A DNA stretch of 6,475 bases from an uncultured bacterium (GTDB taxonomy: Bacteria; Bdellovibrionota_C; UBA2361; SZUA-149; CALKYB01), in assembly GCA_938022485.1 (NCBI GenBank), contig CALIEE010000170.1, forward strand, positions 1-6,475. The letters run 5' to 3'. Positions within the stretch are counted from its first letter, which is position 1; each line of letters starts with the position of its first letter. Shown one piece after another: positions 5,055 to 6,475 of this stretch. Below the pieces are notes generated by a model. That model made no database searches and was not told the DNA's origin. It worked only from the letters and a program-made list of their open reading frames with translations. The translations under genes and the position numbers were made by a program.

Positions 5055-5921
5055 ATGGAAAGTAATACTCATTACAAATTAACAAGCAGGCCGGTATCTG
5101 GAGCAGGTATCGGTCTGCGACCTCAACACCTCGACTTCGTTTTAGAACATAAGCCAGCGGTAAACTGGTTTGAAGTTCTCACCGACAACTACTTCGGTCC
5201 AGAAGGAGAAGCCTTAGCTGACCTTGAGCAAATACGCTCACATTACCCAATCACAATGCACAGCGTGGGCATGTCGGTTGGCTCAACTGACCCAATTAAC
5301 TGGGACTACGTAGGTAAGATAAAGGCTCTAGCTGACCGCTTTCAACCTGCTTGGGTCTCAGAACACCTTTGCTGGACATCTGCTCATGGTGTGAACTTTC
5401 ATGACCTGCTTCCCCTGCCCTACACCGAAGAAACTATCAATCATGTTGCTGGAAGAATTTCTAAAATTCAAGATTTTCTCGGACGCAGATTGTTAATTGA
5501 AAATGTCTCAAGCTACTTAACTTTTAAAGAATCTCAGATGCCTGAAGCCGAGTTTGTTTCGGCAGTAGCTGAAAAAGCTGATTGCGGCATTCTTCTTGAT
5601 GTAAATAATATATTTGTCAGTCAGTACAACCATGGTGACAAAGCTATGGACTATATTCGCTCTACCCCAGCGGAACGAGTTGGAGAGATTCATTTAGCCG
5701 GCGGGGAGGAGCGTGACGGCTATATGCTAGATACTCACAGCCGCGAAGTGCCTGATGATGTATGGGAGATATACAGAGCAGCAATTGAGCATTGTGGAGA
5801 CACTCCTTCCTTAATTGAATGGGATAACGATATTCCTGAATTTTCAGTACTTGCCGGCGAAGCCTCCAAGGCAGAATATATTTTAAACCCGCAATCACCT
5901 CAATATGAAGCGACTGGCTGA
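5055..5921 (+). CDS. bufB: MNIO / DUF692 multinuclear iron oxidative enzyme, BufB-like
   Basis: This 288-residue TIM-barrel enzyme of the DUF692 (MNIO) family is related to MbnB of methanobactin synthesis. It is expected to oxidise cysteines of the neighbouring precursor to thiooxazoles in the cytoplasm before export. Landmarks are continuous: GAGIGLRPQHLDFVL (16-30), NWFEVLTDNYFG (37-48), MHSVGMSVGS (68-77), VSEHLCW (101-107), DLLPLPYTEE (117-126), LLIENVSSYL (146-155), GILLDVNNIFVSQYNHG (178-194), EIHLAGG (211-217), DTHSREVPDDVWEIY (226-240) and LIEWDNDIP (253-261). The candidate metal ligands are all present: H69, H104, E149, D182/N184, H193, H213, D226, H228 and E255. No truncation is seen. 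The start at 5055 has no clear Shine-Dalgarno site and may depend on translation from the precursor gene. The gene overlaps bufC by 17 bases. Confidence 0.92.
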   Translation: MESNTHYKLTSRPVSGAGIGLRPQHLDFVLEHKPAVNWFEVLTDNYFGPEGEALADLEQIRSHYPITMHSVGMSVGSTDPINWDYVGKIKALADRFQPAWVSEHLCWTSAHGVNFHDLLPLPYTEETINHVAGRISKIQDFLGRRLLIENVSSYLTFKESQMPEAEFVSAVAEKADCGILLDVNNIFVSQYNHGDKAMDYIRSTPAERVGEIHLAGGEERDGYMLDTHSREVPDDVWEIYRAAIEHCGDTPSLIEWDNDIPEFSVLAGEASKAEYILNPQSPQYEATG

Positions 5922-6465
5922 AATTCAAGCTCTTATGAAAGAGGCTTTAGTTTCTCCCAAGCTTAATGAAGAGACTGGAGTGCTAGAGCTCTTTCCCAGT
6001 GGGGAGAAGCGCACTCCTCAAAAACAAATCAGCATCTATCGCCAAACTGTTCGCTCAAACCTTTACGGAGCCCTAAAGGACACCTTTCCGGCATGCTGTA
6101 AAGTGGTAGGAGAAGATTACTTCAAACAAATCTCAGCAGACTATTTTCATAAATTTCCGCCTGATGAGCCAGACCTCAATCAATACGGTGATAAGTTCGA
6201 ATCCTACCTAGAAGAGCTAATTAAAGTTCGACCAGAAGCCAAACCTTTGTTCTATTTGCCAGAGTTAGCTCGACTGGAATGGGAGTGGTATCTGTTAAAT
6301 TTTAAAAAGGAAGGCTTTACCCAACTATTGAAACTAAACTACGCCGTTCATTTGATTTGGGATCCTCCTAAAAATAAAGAAACAGAACAGCTAACTTTAA
6401 CCAAAGACAATTTTTGCTTCCTTTTAAAACTAGTGAAAAATCAAAGATATATTACTGAAGTGTAG
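5905..6465 (+). CDS. bufC: DUF2063-family MNIO partner protein, BufC-like, short form
   Basis: This 186-residue protein matches the N-terminal DUF2063 domain: LAEIQALMKEAL (4-15), ISIYRQTVRSNLYGAL (42-57), TFPACCKVVGEDYF (60-73), FPPDEPDLNQYGDKFESYL (84-102) and FYLPELARLEWEWYL (116-130). In bufferin and similar clusters this protein presents the precursor to the MNIO enzyme. The domain names in databases mention DNA binding, but the operon context points to RiPP maturation. The C-terminal domain begins (LNYAVHLIWDPP, then LTLTKDNFCFLLKLVKNQRYITEV) and stops at TAG. Typical homologues, as I recall, run to about 240-280 residues, so perhaps 60-80 residues are missing. This may be a natural short form or the result of a late nonsense or frameshift change; only ten bases follow, too few to tell. 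The start codon lies within bufB, so translation is probably coupled. Confidence 0.85.
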   Translation: MKRLAEIQALMKEALVSPKLNEETGVLELFPSGEKRTPQKQISIYRQTVRSNLYGALKDTFPACCKVVGEDYFKQISADYFHKFPPDEPDLNQYGDKFESYLEELIKVRPEAKPLFYLPELARLEWEWYLLNFKKEGFTQLLKLNYAVHLIWDPPKNKETEQLTLTKDNFCFLLKLVKNQRYITEV

Positions 6466-6475
6466 TCTTGTTCGC

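Noticed and set aside
4819..5085. Minus-strand reading frame of 88 codons opposite the bufferin precursor
   Set aside because: It is the antisense of the Met/Asp/Lys repeat, which reads as a low-complexity Val/Leu/Ser string. It has no family match and overlaps a strongly supported gene.
5662..5928. Minus-strand reading frame opposite the end of bufB and the start of bufC
   Set aside because: It overlaps two conserved genes and its product has no recognisable feature.

Overview
The window carries three gene groups, all on the + strand, in moderately AT-rich DNA with several TTG or GTG starts. The first gene belongs to a family named after Myxococcus xanthus MXAN_5187. Together with the AT-rich composition this suggests a former 'deltaproteobacterium', perhaps Bdellovibrionota or a relative. 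That placement is an inference and is only moderately secure.

Layout: (1) positions 1-569 hold the 3' part of an MXAN_5187-family gene of unknown function, followed at 605-865 by a small two-helix membrane protein. (2) Positions 1029-4451 hold a compact four-gene ABC importer operon of the high-affinity phosphate type: a variant PstS, then PstC, PstA and PstB. No phoU and no two-component regulator is visible. (3) Positions 4598-6465 hold a bufferin-type RiPP cluster: a Sec-exported, four-cysteine DUF2282 precursor (BufA), an MNIO/DUF692 multinuclear iron oxidative enzyme (BufB), and a short DUF2063 partner protein (BufC). In characterised bufferins the MNIO enzyme and its partner convert precursor cysteines to thiooxazoles, and the exported peptide binds copper during metal stress.

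Two observations stand out. First, the otherwise dissimilar leaders of the pst operon and the bufferin operon share a bipartite element, CTGTAACA-N15-CGTAG(C)TAATC, with identical spacing. This has the form of an ECF sigma-factor promoter (-35 TGTAAC, 16-bp spacer, -10 CGTA), so phosphate-type import and bufferin synthesis may belong to one stress regulon. Second, the bufferin precursor carries, after the normal DUF2282 domain, a C-terminal tail of exactly four 11-residue units, each starting Met-(Ala/Thr)-Asp-Lys. The tail is Met- and Lys-rich and resembles the hendecad repeats of LEA-type proteins. From memory it is not part of the usual family architecture and could be a second metal-binding or surface-binding module.

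No tRNA, rRNA, CRISPR array, insertion sequence or convincing intrinsic terminator was seen. The two gaps over 100 bp (866-1028 and 4452-4597) are leader regions described below.
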